The notes beneath the pieces are model-generated. The model worked only from the letters and a program-made list of their open reading frames with translations, was not told the origin of the DNA and made no database searches. The translations under genes were made by a program, and so were the position numbers. This document shows, one piece after another, positions 1 through 8,678 of a stretch of DNA of 64,000 nucleotides. Origin of the DNA: Streptomyces sp. NBC_00078 (GTDB taxonomy: Bacteria > Actinomycetota > Actinomycetes > Streptomycetales > Streptomycetaceae); contig NZ_JAPELX010000001.1 in assembly GCF_026343335.1 (NCBI RefSeq), positions 3,720,001-3,784,000 of the forward strand, written 5' to 3'. Position 1 is the stretch's first letter. Each line of letters begins with the position of its first letter.

Positions 1-2546
1 CGGCCCGCCCGGAACGCCGGGATCAGTGCCGCGAACAGGCCCACGAAGGCCGAGCCGAGGAAGACCGCGATCAGGGTCGGCCACGGGATCTCAAGGACCT
101 TCAGGCCCTCCAGGGCGAGCAGCTTCTGGGCCGTCGCGCCCCAGCCCATGCCCAGACCCAGGCCCAGCAGGGCGCCGAAGAGGGCGATGACCACCGACTC
201 CATGCGGATCATCCGGCGCATCTGCCGGCGTGACAGACCGATCGCCCGCATCAGGCCGATCTCCCTCGTCCGCTCGACCACCGAGAGGGCCAGGGTGTTC
301 ACGACGCCCAGGATCGCGACGACGATCGCCAGTGCCAGCAGGCCGTAGATCATGTTCAGCAGCTGGCCGATCTGGTCCTTCAGCGCCTGCTTGTAGTCCG
401 TCTGGTCGCGCACCTCGTACTGCGGGTAGGCGTGCAGCGAGGACTTCAGCGACTTGTACGCCGCATCCTGCTGTCCGTCCTTGGCGGTGGCGAAGACCAG
501 CTGGTCGAGCGGCATCTTGTCGGCCGGCACGTACTTGGCGAGCGTGGCGATCGACGTGTACTTGGAGCCCGCGTCGATGAGACCGTCGTTGCTGGTGATG
601 GCGCGGACCGTGAGGTTCGCGGCGGCGCCGTCCCTGAACGCGATCCTGATCTTCGAGCCCAGGTGGACGCCGTGGGCCTTGGCGAACTTCTCGTGGACGG
701 ACATCGAGTCGGGCAGGTAGGCGTCCTTGAGGTTTCCTGCGACGGTCTTGACGCGCAGGTCGGTCGCGTACGTCGGGTCCGCCGCCGTGATGTCGGTGTC
801 CTTGAGCGTCTTGCCGTCGGGCGTGGTGTAGTCGGCCTTCGCCGTCCTGTACTCGGTGACCCGGGACAGCCCCGGTGTCGACTTCACGGCCTTCACGGCC
901 TGCGGGGTGACCATCTGCCCCTTGTCGGACTGGATGATGAAGTCGGTGCCGACGGTCTTGTCGAGCTGGTCCGTGGCGGAGGCGACCATGGAGGAGCCGA
1001 CCACCGAAAGGCAGGCGACCAGCGCGAGCCCGATCATCAGGGCGGCTCCCGTGGCGCCCGTACGGCGCGGGTTGCGCAGCGCGTTGCGTTCGGCCATCCG
1101 CCCGACCGGGCCGAAGGCCCGCAGCAGTACGGCGCCCAGGACGCGCACCACGGCACTCGCGAGCAGCGGGCCGATGACGACGAACCCGATCAGCGAGAGC
1201 ACCACGCCCAGGCCGAGCCACAGCGAACCGTCGCTCGCCTTGTCGACGTTCGCGGCCACGTAGAGGCTGCAGCCGCCGGCGCCGGTCAGCGCCACGCCCA
1301 CCAGGGCCCGGATCCAGCCGGCCCGTGCGTCGGCCGGGGCTCCGGCGTCGCGCAGCGCGGCCATCGGGGAGACCTTGCCGGCCCGGCGGGCGGGCAGGTA
1401 GGCGGCGAGGACGGTGACGACGACGCCGAGCAGGAGGCCGACCACGGGGGTCGTCCAGGCGACCGTCAGGTCTGCGGTCGACAGATGCATGCCCATGGAG
1501 CCCATGAGCTTCATCAGCCCGACCGCGAGGCCGACGCCCGCGCCGACCCCCAGCACCGAGCCGAACAGGCCGAGCAGCAGTGCCTCGACCAGCACGGACC
1601 GGTTGACCTGCTTACGGCTGGAGCCGATGGCCCGCATCAGGCCTATCTCGCGGGTGCGCTGGGCGACCAGCATCGAGAAGGTGTTGATGATCAGGAAGAT
1701 GCCGACGAGGAAGGCGATGCCGGCGAAGCCGAGCATGGCGTACTTCATGACGTTCATGAAGCTCGCGACGTCCTTCTGGTTGGCGTCGGCGGTCTCCTTG
1801 GCCGTCTGCACCTTGTAGCCGGTGCCGAGCGCCGACGCCACGTTCTTCTTCAGCTGGGGGTCGGTCGTCCCGGAGGCGGCCGTGACGTTGACGTTGGTGA
1901 AGACGCCGGTCCTGCCGACGAGCGTCTGCTGCGCGGTCTTCGTGTCCAGGTAGAAGATCGCCGCGCCGGGGTTGGTGACCTGGAAGTCGGCGATGCCGGA
2001 GATCTTCGCGGTGTGGGTGCCGACCGCGCTGATCACGGACAGCTCGTCACCCATCGCGAGGTGGTGCTTGTCGGCGGTGTCGGCGTCGACCATGACCTGG
2101 CCGGAGTTCTTCGGCGCGGCGCCCTTGGTGATCTTCATGGTGCGGGCGTCGTTGCCGTTCCAGCTGCCGACGATGGTCGGGGCGCCGCTGGACGGCGACA
2201 GGTTGTCCTTCTTGGCGTCCACGACGGTGACCGACGTGGAGAACACGGTCCCCTCCGCCGTCTTCACGCCCTGTGCGCCGCGCACCTTGCCGACCACGGC
2301 GGCCGGCATGACCGGCGGCCTGCCGTTGTCCGAGGTCGTCTCGCCGCTGTCGGAGGCGCCCTTGGCGCTGACGGTCACATCGGAGGAGGTGGCCGCGAAC
2401 AGCTTGTCGAAGGTGGTGTTCATGGTGTCGGTGAACACCAGCGTCCCGCAGACGAAGCCCACCGAGAGCAGGACGGCGACCGCCGAGAGGGCCATGCGCC
2501 CCTTGTGCGCGAAGAAGTTGCGCATCGATGTCTTCAGCACGGTCAT
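1..2546 (-). CDS. FtsX/MacB-type ABC transporter permease (3' end cut by window)
   Basis: This large inner-membrane permease works with the ATPase encoded just upstream and probably exports a lipid, lipoprotein or peptide or drives a cell-envelope process. The reverse-strand frame opens at an ATG that overlaps the ATPase stop (ATGA) and stays open to base 1, giving about 848 codons with no stop. The N-terminus carries one membrane segment (MRNFFAHKGRMALSAVAVLL), then a roughly 220-residue extracytoplasmic MacB-like domain. A first FtsX block of three membrane segments follows, containing the hallmark 'TREIGLMRAIGSSRKQV'. A second extracytoplasmic domain and a second FtsX block ('TREIGLMRAIGLSRRQM') come after it. 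The duplicated FtsX layout is typical of 850-860-residue actinobacterial permeases, so only the last residues should be missing. The substrate cannot be told from sequence. Confidence 0.93.
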   Translation of the reverse strand, partial: MTVLKTSMRNFFAHKGRMALSAVAVLLSVGFVCGTLVFTDTMNTTFDKLFAATSSDVTVSAKGASDSGETTSDNGRPPVMPAAVVGKVRGAQGVKTAEGTVFSTSVTVVDAKKDNLSPSSGAPTIVGSWNGNDARTMKITKGAAPKNSGQVMVDADTADKHHLAMGDELSVISAVGTHTAKISGIADFQVTNPGAAIFYLDTKTAQQTLVGRTGVFTNVNVTAASGTTDPQLKKNVASALGTGYKVQTAKETADANQKDVASFMNVMKYAMLGFAGIAFLVGIFLIINTFSMLVAQRTREIGLMRAIGSSRKQVNRSVLVEALLLGLFGSVLGVGAGVGLAVGLMKLMGSMGMHLSTADLTVAWTTPVVGLLLGVVVTVLAAYLPARRAGKVSPMAALRDAGAPADARAGWIRALVGVALTGAGGCSLYVAANVDKASDGSLWLGLGVVLSLIGFVVIGPLLASAVVRVLGAVLLRAFGPVGRMAERNALRNPRRTGATGAALMIGLALVACLSVVGSSMVASATDQLDKTVGTDFIIQSDKGQMVTPQAVKAVKSTPGLSRVTEYRTAKADYTTPDGKTLKDTDITAADPTYATDLRVKTVAGNLKDAYLPDSMSVHEKFAKAHGVHLGSKIRIAFRDGAAANLTVRAITSNDGLIDAGSKYTSIATLAKYVPADKMPLDQLVFATAKDGQQDAAYKSLKSSLHAYPQYEVRDQTDYKQALKDQIGQLLNMIYGLLALAIVVAILGVVNTLALSVVERTREIGLMRAIGLSRRQMRRMIRMESVVIALFGALLGLGLGMGWGATAQKLLALEGLKVLEIPWPTLIAVFLGSAFVGLFAALIPAFRAG

Positions 2547-3331
2547 GACGTACGCCCCCGGGCGTCGAAGTCCTTCATGCGGTCCAGGACGGCGTCCGCG
2601 GTCGGCTTGTACATCTCGTCGACGATCCGGCCGTCGGCGAGATACAGCACCCGGTCCGCGTACGAGGCGGCGACGGGGTCGTGCGTGACCATGACGATGG
2701 TCTGCCCGAGCTCGTCGACGGACCGCCGCAGGAAGCCCAGCACCTCGGCACCCGCACGGGAGTCGAGGTTTCCGGTGGGCTCGTCGCCGAAGATGATCTC
2801 GGGCCGCGCGGCGAGGGCGCGGGCCACGGCGACGCGCTGCTGCTGGCCGCCGGAGAGCTGGGTGGGCCGGTGCTTGAGCCGGTCGCTGAGCCCCACGGTG
2901 TCGACGACGCGCCCCAGCCACTGCTTGTCGGGCTTCCGCCCGGCGATGTCCATGGGCAGGGTGATGTTCTCGAGCGCGTTCAACGTCGGCAGCAGGTTGA
3001 ACGCCTGGAAGATGAAGCCGATCCGGTCCCGGCGCAGCTGCGTGAGCTTCTTGTCCTTGAGCCCGGTGATCTCGGTGTCGTCCAGGTAGATCTGCCCGCT
3101 GGTCACGGTGTCGAGGCCGGCGAGGCAGTGCATGAGGGTGGACTTGCCGGAGCCCGAGGGCCCCATGATCGCGGTGAACTGGCCCCGGGCGATGTCCACG
3201 TCGACATGGTCGAGGGCGACGACGCGGGTCTCCCCGGACCCGTACGCCTTGACGACCTGCCGCGCCCGGGCGGCAACGGCCGTACGCCCTCCAGTGCCCC
3301 CGTGCCTGGGAATGGTAACGGCCGATGTCAT
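2543..3331 (-). CDS. ABC transporter ATP-binding protein (LolD/MacB type)
   Basis: The product is a 262-residue cytoplasmic ATPase that powers the adjacent FtsX-type permease. Walker A is GPSGSGKS at residues 57-64, the signature LSGGQQQRVA at 159-168 and Walker B IIFGDEP from 179, followed by the H-loop 'VTHD'. The QQQ signature and the partner permease place it in the LolD/MacB exporter class. The ATG at 3331 has an AGGAG site about 7 nt upstream. The stop overlaps the permease start by 3 nt, so translation is probably coupled. The first 25 residues (Ala/Gly/Arg-rich) precede the conserved fold and are typical for streptomycete members. Confidence 0.95.
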   Translation of the reverse strand: MTSAVTIPRHGGTGGRTAVAARARQVVKAYGSGETRVVALDHVDVDIARGQFTAIMGPSGSGKSTLMHCLAGLDTVTSGQIYLDDTEITGLKDKKLTQLRRDRIGFIFQAFNLLPTLNALENITLPMDIAGRKPDKQWLGRVVDTVGLSDRLKHRPTQLSGGQQQRVAVARALAARPEIIFGDEPTGNLDSRAGAEVLGFLRRSVDELGQTIVMVTHDPVAASYADRVLYLADGRIVDEMYKPTADAVLDRMKDFDARGRTS

Positions 3332-3751
3332 GGTAATTCTCCTATGTCGGGCGGCAGTTGGATGTGCCGGCCTGCGGATGTGCTGTTCGCGTCGATGCGC
3401 CGAGAAGCAAGAAGCGGTACGTCGATGAGTCTGGTGCCGGAGGGGGGTGCCGCGCGCTGGTGCTCGGCACCCTCTTCAAGGGGGGAAAACCCCACCCCCG
3501 CAGGTTCGGTCAGCCGCCCCCCAGCGGCATAAAGCCAGGTTAAGCAGGCTCCCGCCCGGTCTCGTCCTCCGGCGGGACGAGCCCTCCCCGGGCCGTAGTA
3601 CGGAGGAACCCCTAGGGGCAGTCCACCGATGGGTGGAGGTGATCTCGGGGTTCGGTCCACCCACCGGCCCACTGAGCTTCCACCCTGCCGCTACGTCAGG
3701 GTCAAGTGGGAGAGTGGTCGCCGGCAGATAGATGCACGGGGAAGGAATCGC
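3332..3751. other. Divergent intergenic region between ABC operon and MFS gene
   Basis: These 420 bp hold no convincing gene. They should contain the promoters of the reverse-strand ABC operon and the forward-strand exporter. A cluster of inverted repeats lies near 3622-3667: TCCACC-gat-GGGTGGA, then a second TCCACCCACCGG arm about 25 bp on. It could be an operator for a regulator encoded elsewhere. A Shine-Dalgarno-like GGGGAAGGA stands just before the MFS start. Confidence 0.5.
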
Positions 3752-5284
3752 GTGGAGCAGGGGGACGTGGACCAGGGGAACGTGGACCAGGGGGACACCG
3801 GGATACGGGCGTCGGGGACGGAGGGCATCCCACGGGACACTCGCAGAAGGGGAGCCGTCGTCGCCGCGCTGATGCTCGCGATGGCGCTGGCCGCCCTCGA
3901 CGCCACCATCGTCTCCACGGCCGTCCCGCAGATCGTCGGCGACCTCGGCGGCTTCTCGGTCTTCTCATGGCTCTTCTCCGGCTACCTGCTCGCCGTGACG
4001 GTGACGCTCCCGGTGTACGGCAAGCTGTCGGACACCTTCGGCCGCAAGCCGGTGCTGATCGCGGGCGCCGTGCTCTTCCTGCTGGGCTCGCTGCTGTGCG
4101 CCGCCGCCTGGAACATGGCCGCGCTGATCGCCTTCCGCATCGTGCAGGGCCTGGGCGGCGGTGCGCTGCAGGGCACGGTGCAGACACTGGCGGCCGACCT
4201 CTACCCCCTGAAGGAACGCCCGAAGATCCAGTCCAAGCTGTCGACGGTGTGGGCGGTGTCGGCCGTCGCCGGCCCGGGGATCGGCGGCGTCCTGGCGGCG
4301 TACGCCGACTGGCGCTGGATCTTCCTGGTCAACCTGCCGATCGGCGCGCTGGCGCTGTGGCTGATCGTCCGCCATCTGCACGAGCCGGAACGGAAGCCGG
4401 CCGCGCGCCCCCGTATCGACTGGGCGGGCGCGCTGGCGGTGTTCGCGTGCGGAGGCGTCCTGCTGACGGCGCTGGTGCAGGGCGGCGTGGCGTGGCCGTG
4501 GCTGTCGGCGCCGTCAATGGCCTTGTTCGGTACGGGACTTGCGCTGGCCGGGGTCGTGGTCCTGGTGGAACGCCGGGCGGCCGAACCGATCATCCCCGGC
4601 TGGGTGTGGCGCCGCCGCACGATCGCCGCGGTCAATCTCGCGCTCGGCGCACTGGGGCTCCTGATGGTGGCCCCGTCCGTCTTCCTGCCGACGTACGCGC
4701 AGTCGGTACTGGGCCTGGCCCCGGTGGCGGCCGGCTTCGTCCTGTCGGTCTGGACGCTGAGCTGGCCGGTGTCGGCGGCTCTGAGCCAGCACGTGTACGG
4801 GAAGATCGGCTTCCGCAACACGGCGATGCTCGGCATCGGGACGGCGACACTGATCCTCTTCGCGTTCCCGTTCCTGCCCTACCCGGGCTCGGCCTGGCAG
4901 CCGGCGCTGCTGATGCTGCTTCTGGGCGGGGCGCTGGGCCTGTTCCAGCTCCCGCTGATCGTGGGCGTGCAGTCCACGGTGGGCTGGGCGGAACGGGGCA
5001 CGACCACGGCGTCGGTGCTCTTCTGCCGTCAGACGGGCCAGACGATCGGCGCCTCCGTCTTCGGCGCCGTGGCCAACGGCGTGCTGGCCTCCCGACTGGG
5101 CGGCGCGGGCGACCTGGACTCGGTGACCCGGGACCTGGGCGCGGGCGCGGTACCGGAGGCGACCCGGCGGGCGATCGCGGACGCGGTGCACGCGGTGTAC
5201 TTCGGCGCGGCCTGCGCCGCGGCACTGGCGTTCCTGGTCCTCCTGCTCCTGGCCCCGCGCCGGTTCCCCGTGCTCGCCGACTGA
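3752..5284 (+). CDS. MFS drug exporter, DHA2 (EmrB/QacA) family
   Basis: The product is a proton-driven multidrug exporter of about 510 residues with around 14 predicted membrane segments, the size and segment number of the DHA2 family. Visible hallmarks are 'ALDATIVSTAVPQIVGDLGG' in the first membrane helix (motif D1 with its Asp), the cytoplasmic loop motif A 'GKLSDTFGRKPV', and 'GPGIGGVLAAYADWRWIFLVNLPIG' (motif C and the end of the sixth helix). The frame is open further upstream, but the GTG at 3752 has GGGGAAGGA about 6 nt before it and is the likeliest start. The hydrophilic N-terminus is unusual: a 15-bp repeat encodes VEQGD-VDQGN-VDQGD, and each repeat unit begins with an in-frame GTG. 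The regulator and substrate are unknown. Confidence 0.9.
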   Translation: MEQGDVDQGNVDQGDTGIRASGTEGIPRDTRRRGAVVAALMLAMALAALDATIVSTAVPQIVGDLGGFSVFSWLFSGYLLAVTVTLPVYGKLSDTFGRKPVLIAGAVLFLLGSLLCAAAWNMAALIAFRIVQGLGGGALQGTVQTLAADLYPLKERPKIQSKLSTVWAVSAVAGPGIGGVLAAYADWRWIFLVNLPIGALALWLIVRHLHEPERKPAARPRIDWAGALAVFACGGVLLTALVQGGVAWPWLSAPSMALFGTGLALAGVVVLVERRAAEPIIPGWVWRRRTIAAVNLALGALGLLMVAPSVFLPTYAQSVLGLAPVAAGFVLSVWTLSWPVSAALSQHVYGKIGFRNTAMLGIGTATLILFAFPFLPYPGSAWQPALLMLLLGGALGLFQLPLIVGVQSTVGWAERGTTTASVLFCRQTGQTIGASVFGAVANGVLASRLGGAGDLDSVTRDLGAGAVPEATRRAIADAVHAVYFGAACAAALAFLVLLLLAPRRFPVLAD

Positions 5285-5403
5285 ACGATCGGACACCAAA
5301 AGTCTGAGTTAACGCGGGTAACATTGCAGGTCAGCGTAGTAAGCGCATACCGACCAATCAGTTTGGTGAAAAGCTCGCGTTCTCCCAGTACCGGCGAGTA
5401 GCG

Positions 5404-5461
5404 TGCGTGGCTCCGCCCCCCCACCTCCCTGCGGTCCCCCGCACAGGACCCGAGCCACGCA
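5404..5461. repeat. Long-armed inverted repeat upstream of DUF485 gene
   Basis: The arm TGCGTGGCTC at 5404-5413 pairs perfectly with GAGCCACGCA at 5452-5461 across a 38-nt C-rich loop. It ends 12 nt before the DUF485 start codon, so in mRNA it would put the region around the ribosome binding site next to a hairpin. It may be a regulatory leader or chance; there is no protein-coding reason for it. Confidence 0.3.
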
Positions 5462-5473
5462 AGGAGCACCGGG

Positions 5474-5920
5474 ATGTCCTACGACCAGTCCCCGTCGTAC
5501 CCGTACCGCCATCCACCGCACAATCCGCCCCCGTCCTACGTCGCCGGCCACCCGTGGCAACCGCCCACCGAACCAGCCGAAGCGGCGGGACGGCGCCGGC
5601 CCGCGGAGCCCGCGCTCGGGCACCACAGCGATCTGCGGATGCTGCGCAACGCGCACCGCTGGCAGCGGCGCACCGCCACGCTCACCGCGCTCGGCTACTT
5701 CACGCTGTTCCTGATCCTGTCGGCGTTCGCCCCGTCGTTCATGACGAGCACCGTCACCGACGGCCTGCCGGCCGGCCTGCTGCTGGCGCTGCTGCAGATC
5801 CCCGTCACATGGCTGGCGATCGCGCTGTACGAGCACACGGCCCGCCGCCATGTCGACCCGATCGCGGACCGCATCCGCAAGCAGTCGGAGCTGGACGCCA
5901 AGCGGGAGGCGGCACGGTGA
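5474..5920 (+). CDS. DUF485 membrane protein, partner of SSS symporter
   Basis: This 148-residue protein has a Pro/Tyr-rich cytoplasmic N-terminus (about 50 residues) and then two membrane helices (around residues 76-96 and 104-124) with the short DUF485 core. Genes of this family nearly always precede an acetate/monocarboxylate symporter of the sodium:solute family (as yjcH precedes actP in E. coli), and that is the case here. Its stop overlaps the symporter start (GTGA). A GGAG site lies 8-10 nt before the ATG. It probably assists or modulates the symporter; its biochemical role is unknown for the family. Confidence 0.85.
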   Translation: MSYDQSPSYPYRHPPHNPPPSYVAGHPWQPPTEPAEAAGRRRPAEPALGHHSDLRMLRNAHRWQRRTATLTALGYFTLFLILSAFAPSFMTSTVTDGLPAGLLLALLQIPVTWLAIALYEHTARRHVDPIADRIRKQSELDAKREAAR

Positions 5921-7530
5921 CGACCGGTTTCAGCGGAAACGCGCAGGCCATGTCCCTGGTGGCCTTCTCCACCGTCGCCGCGATCACCCTGCTGCTGTGT
6001 GTGATGACGGGCCCCGACGGCGACGACCTCGACGAGTTCTACACGGGCTACGGCTCCCTCTCCCCCATGCGCAACGGCCTCGCGATCGCCGGCGACTACA
6101 TCTCCGCGGCGAGCGTGCTGGGCACGGGCGGCGTGATCGCCCTGTGCGGCTACGACGGGATCGCGCTGGCCCTCAGCACCGCCCTGTCGCTGATGCTGCT
6201 GATGTTCCTGCTGGCGGAACCCCTGCGCAACGCGGGCCGGTTCACCATGGGCGACGCGCTGACACGACGCATGCCCGGACGTGGCGTCCGCATCACCGCC
6301 TGCGTGGTGACCATCGCCGCACTGCTGCCGCTGATGCTGGTGCAACTGGCGGGCACGGGGCAGCTGCTGGCGTTCATCCTGGGCTTCTCCGGCGACTCGC
6401 TGCAGACCGGCTGCATCATCGGCATCGGGGCGCTGATGATCAGCTACGCGGCGATCGGCGGTATGAAGGGCACCGCCCTCATCCAGATCATGAAGATCGT
6501 GATGCTGCTCGGCTCGGGCGCCGTGGTCGCCGTCCTGATACTCCAGCACTTCGACTGGGACCCGGGCGCCCTGTTCAACGCGGCCGCCGCACAGAGCGGC
6601 GCCGGCACCTCCTTCCTGCACTCGGGGCTGGAGTTCGCGGGCAGCCCCAACCCCCGCCTGGACATGATCACTTCGGAACTCACCATCGTGATCGGCGGCG
6701 CCTGCCTGCCGCACGTCACCATGCGCATGTACACCGCGCGCAGCGCCCGTCAGGTGCGGCGCTCGATGTCCTGGGCGGTGTCGTCGGTGGTGCTGTTCGT
6801 GCTCATCATGACGGTCGTCGGCTTCGGCGCCACGGCGCTGATCGGCCGGGCGGTGATCGCACAGGCCGACCCGCAGGGCAACACGGCCTACCTGCTGGGC
6901 TCCCGCGCGGCCTTCGGCGCGAACGTCTCCGCCGCCGAGACCTTCCTTTTCACCGCGGTCACCACGGCGATCTTCCTGACCCTGCTGGCCTCCGTCGCCG
7001 GAATGATCCTCGCCTGCGCCAACTCCCTGGCCCACGACGTGTTCGCCACGCGGGTGCAGGAGATGTCGGGGCGCCGCGAGATGCTGCTGGCCCGGGTCTC
7101 GGCGCTCGCGGTGGGCGTCCCGGCGATCCTGCTGGCCACCCAGGTCCAGCACCGCAACCTGCAGCCCCTGGTGACGCTCTCCTTCTGCATCGGCGCCTCG
7201 GCCATCGCCCCCGCGCTGGTCTACAGCCTCTTCTGGCGCCGCTACACCCGTACGGGCCTGCTGTGCACCCTCATCGGCGGTACGGCCGCGGTCCTGCTCC
7301 TGATGCCGGGCACCAACCTGGTCTCCGGCTCCCCCGCCGCCGCCTTCCCCGACGCCGACTTCAACTGGTTCCCGTTCACCACGACCGGCCTCGTGACGAT
7401 CCCCCTGGGCTTCGCCTTCGGCTGGCTGGGCACGGCGGCCTCCGGCCGGAAGGCGTCGGAGGAGCAGCGACGGCAGTACGAGGCGGTGGAGGGCTGGATT
7501 CTCGCGGGGGCGGTACGGCGGAACGGGTGA
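5917..7530 (+). CDS. Sodium:solute symporter, acetate/monocarboxylate type (ActP/MctC-like)
   Basis: The product is a 537-residue inner-membrane symporter of the SSS family with about 13 membrane segments, likely taking up acetate, propionate or pyruvate with sodium or protons. Diagnostic stretches are 'DLDEFYTGYGSLSPMRNGLAIAGDYISAASVLGTGG' (split here by helices 1-2), a GGMKGT loop, and 'CANSLAHDVFA' near the C-terminal third. These match the ActP/MctC branch rather than the sugar branch seen later in the window. The start is taken as the GTG that overlaps the DUF485 stop; the longer open frame upstream only reads through the DUF485 gene. The two genes form a translationally coupled unit. 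Confidence 0.88.
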   Translation: MTTGFSGNAQAMSLVAFSTVAAITLLLCVMTGPDGDDLDEFYTGYGSLSPMRNGLAIAGDYISAASVLGTGGVIALCGYDGIALALSTALSLMLLMFLLAEPLRNAGRFTMGDALTRRMPGRGVRITACVVTIAALLPLMLVQLAGTGQLLAFILGFSGDSLQTGCIIGIGALMISYAAIGGMKGTALIQIMKIVMLLGSGAVVAVLILQHFDWDPGALFNAAAAQSGAGTSFLHSGLEFAGSPNPRLDMITSELTIVIGGACLPHVTMRMYTARSARQVRRSMSWAVSSVVLFVLIMTVVGFGATALIGRAVIAQADPQGNTAYLLGSRAAFGANVSAAETFLFTAVTTAIFLTLLASVAGMILACANSLAHDVFATRVQEMSGRREMLLARVSALAVGVPAILLATQVQHRNLQPLVTLSFCIGASAIAPALVYSLFWRRYTRTGLLCTLIGGTAAVLLLMPGTNLVSGSPAAAFPDADFNWFPFTTTGLVTIPLGFAFGWLGTAASGRKASEEQRRQYEAVEGWILAGAVRRNG

Positions 7531-7596
7531 GGGATCGCGGGGCGGGGCGAAAGCCGGGTGAGGCCGGGGCGGAGGCCTGCACCACCACCCCCGCCC

Positions 7597-8484
7597 TCAC
7601 TCCCCCGACGCCGAACCCGTCAACGCCGTAAGGCTGTCACGTACGTTGTCCATCTGCGCCTGCACCTCGTCCGACCGCTCCCGGTGCTCCCGCAGCACCT
7701 GCTCCGTCTCCCGGGCGATCTGCTCCTCCCGCAGCCGCGCGGCCGCGAGGATCTCGCCGGCACGCGCGCGTGCCTCGTCCATGGACTGGTGGGCGAAGTC
7801 CTGCGCCTGGCCGAACGCCCGCTTCGCCTCGGCCAGCTCCGCCTTCGCCCGCGCCAGCCGCTCCGTCCCGCGCGCCTCGCGGGCGGCCACGCGCTCGGTC
7901 TCGACCTGCTCCAGCTCGGCCAGGCGCTCGGCGAACTCCCTGGCCTGCTCGGCGCGCATCGCGAAGGTGCGCTGCCGCACCTCCCGCAGCGCGGCCAGCG
8001 CCTCGCCACGGCCCGACTTCACCGCACGCCGGGCGCCGATGCGGATGTTGTAGGCCTCGGCCTGCGCCTCGAGGAGCCGCTGCCGGGCGCGTTCATCGGC
8101 CTCACCGCATACGGCGTCGGCGTGCGCCTGTGCGGCGTCATTCACGCCGGTCGCGTACTCCTGCGCCTCGTCCATCAGGCGCTGCGCCTCCTGCCGTCCG
8201 CGCTCCCGTACCGCCGCGGCCTCCTCCTCCACGCACTGGAAGAGCTGCCGCGCACCCTCCCCGAGCGTCTCGTACGCCTGCGGGGCCAGCTGCGCCACCG
8301 TCTCCTGCAGCAGCGCGGCCTCCGCCTCCATGTCCTTGGCGAGCACGGTGAGACGGGCCGCCCTCTCCCATGCGGCGTCCCGGTCCAGGGAGAGGGCGTC
8401 GGCGAAGGCGTCGACCTGGTCAGGACAGTAACCACGCCCCCGTACGACCCAGAAGCCGTGGGGCGAGACCGATGCGCTGCTCAT
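7597..8484 (-). CDS. Long coiled-coil protein (DivIVA/cellulose-binding-like)
   Basis: The product is 295 residues, Ala/Glu/Arg-rich and almost wholly helical. After a short N-terminal segment ('GFWVVRGRGYCPDQVDAFADALS', reminiscent of the DivIVA-type membrane-binding start) heptad-like coiled coil runs to the C-terminus. There are no membrane segments and no enzymatic motif. Streptomycete relatives are often labelled 'cellulose-binding protein', and the architecture recalls the polarity proteins Scy/FilP, so a cytoskeletal or scaffold role is an inference. The ATG at 8484 is chosen over an upstream start because it has a GAGAGGGG site. It is convergent with the symporter; its promoter must lie between 8485 and 8607. 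Confidence 0.75.
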   Translation of the reverse strand: MSSASVSPHGFWVVRGRGYCPDQVDAFADALSLDRDAAWERAARLTVLAKDMEAEAALLQETVAQLAPQAYETLGEGARQLFQCVEEEAAAVRERGRQEAQRLMDEAQEYATGVNDAAQAHADAVCGEADERARQRLLEAQAEAYNIRIGARRAVKSGRGEALAALREVRQRTFAMRAEQAREFAERLAELEQVETERVAAREARGTERLARAKAELAEAKRAFGQAQDFAHQSMDEARARAGEILAAARLREEQIARETEQVLREHRERSDEVQAQMDNVRDSLTALTGSASGE

Positions 8485-8548
8485 CCTGGAACCCCTCTCT
8501 GCCGGACCCTCCACCGAACGGGCGCGAAAATCATGAGTGCGCGCACAT

Positions 8549-8568
8549 CTTGATATATCGGACTCAAG
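8549..8568. promoter_or_regulatory. Palindromic AT-rich site upstream of coiled-coil gene
   Basis: CTTGA at 8549-8553 and TCAAG at 8564-8568 flank a TATATC core. The local AT content is high for this genome and it lies about 65 bp upstream of the coiled-coil gene start on the reverse strand. A promoter or operator role is likely but no regulator can be named. Confidence 0.35.
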
Positions 8569-8607
8569 TGTTCATAACGCGACACTCCGGGCACGGCGGG
8601 CACAGAA

Positions 8608-8645
8608 AGGGGCCGGGCCGGTCGAAAACGACCGGCCCGGCCCCT
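8608..8645 (-). terminator. Strong hairpin terminator after the deaminase/SUKH-4 gene
   Basis: A perfect 17-bp GC-rich stem (arms 8608-8624 and 8629-8645) closes on an AAAA/TTTT tetraloop, 34 bp downstream of the stop of the reverse-strand toxin/immunity operon. On that strand it is followed by CCTTTCTG rather than a long U-tract, which is usual for streptomycete terminators. Confidence 0.8.
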
Positions 8646-8678
8646 CGGGATCGGATCACGTGGGTCAGCGCCGGCGCA

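Noticed and set aside
432..3089. 885-codon forward open frame
   Set aside because: It is antisense to the FtsX-type permease and ABC ATPase; codon use and composition (Arg/Gly/Val-rich, no motifs) are those of a GC-rich shadow frame.
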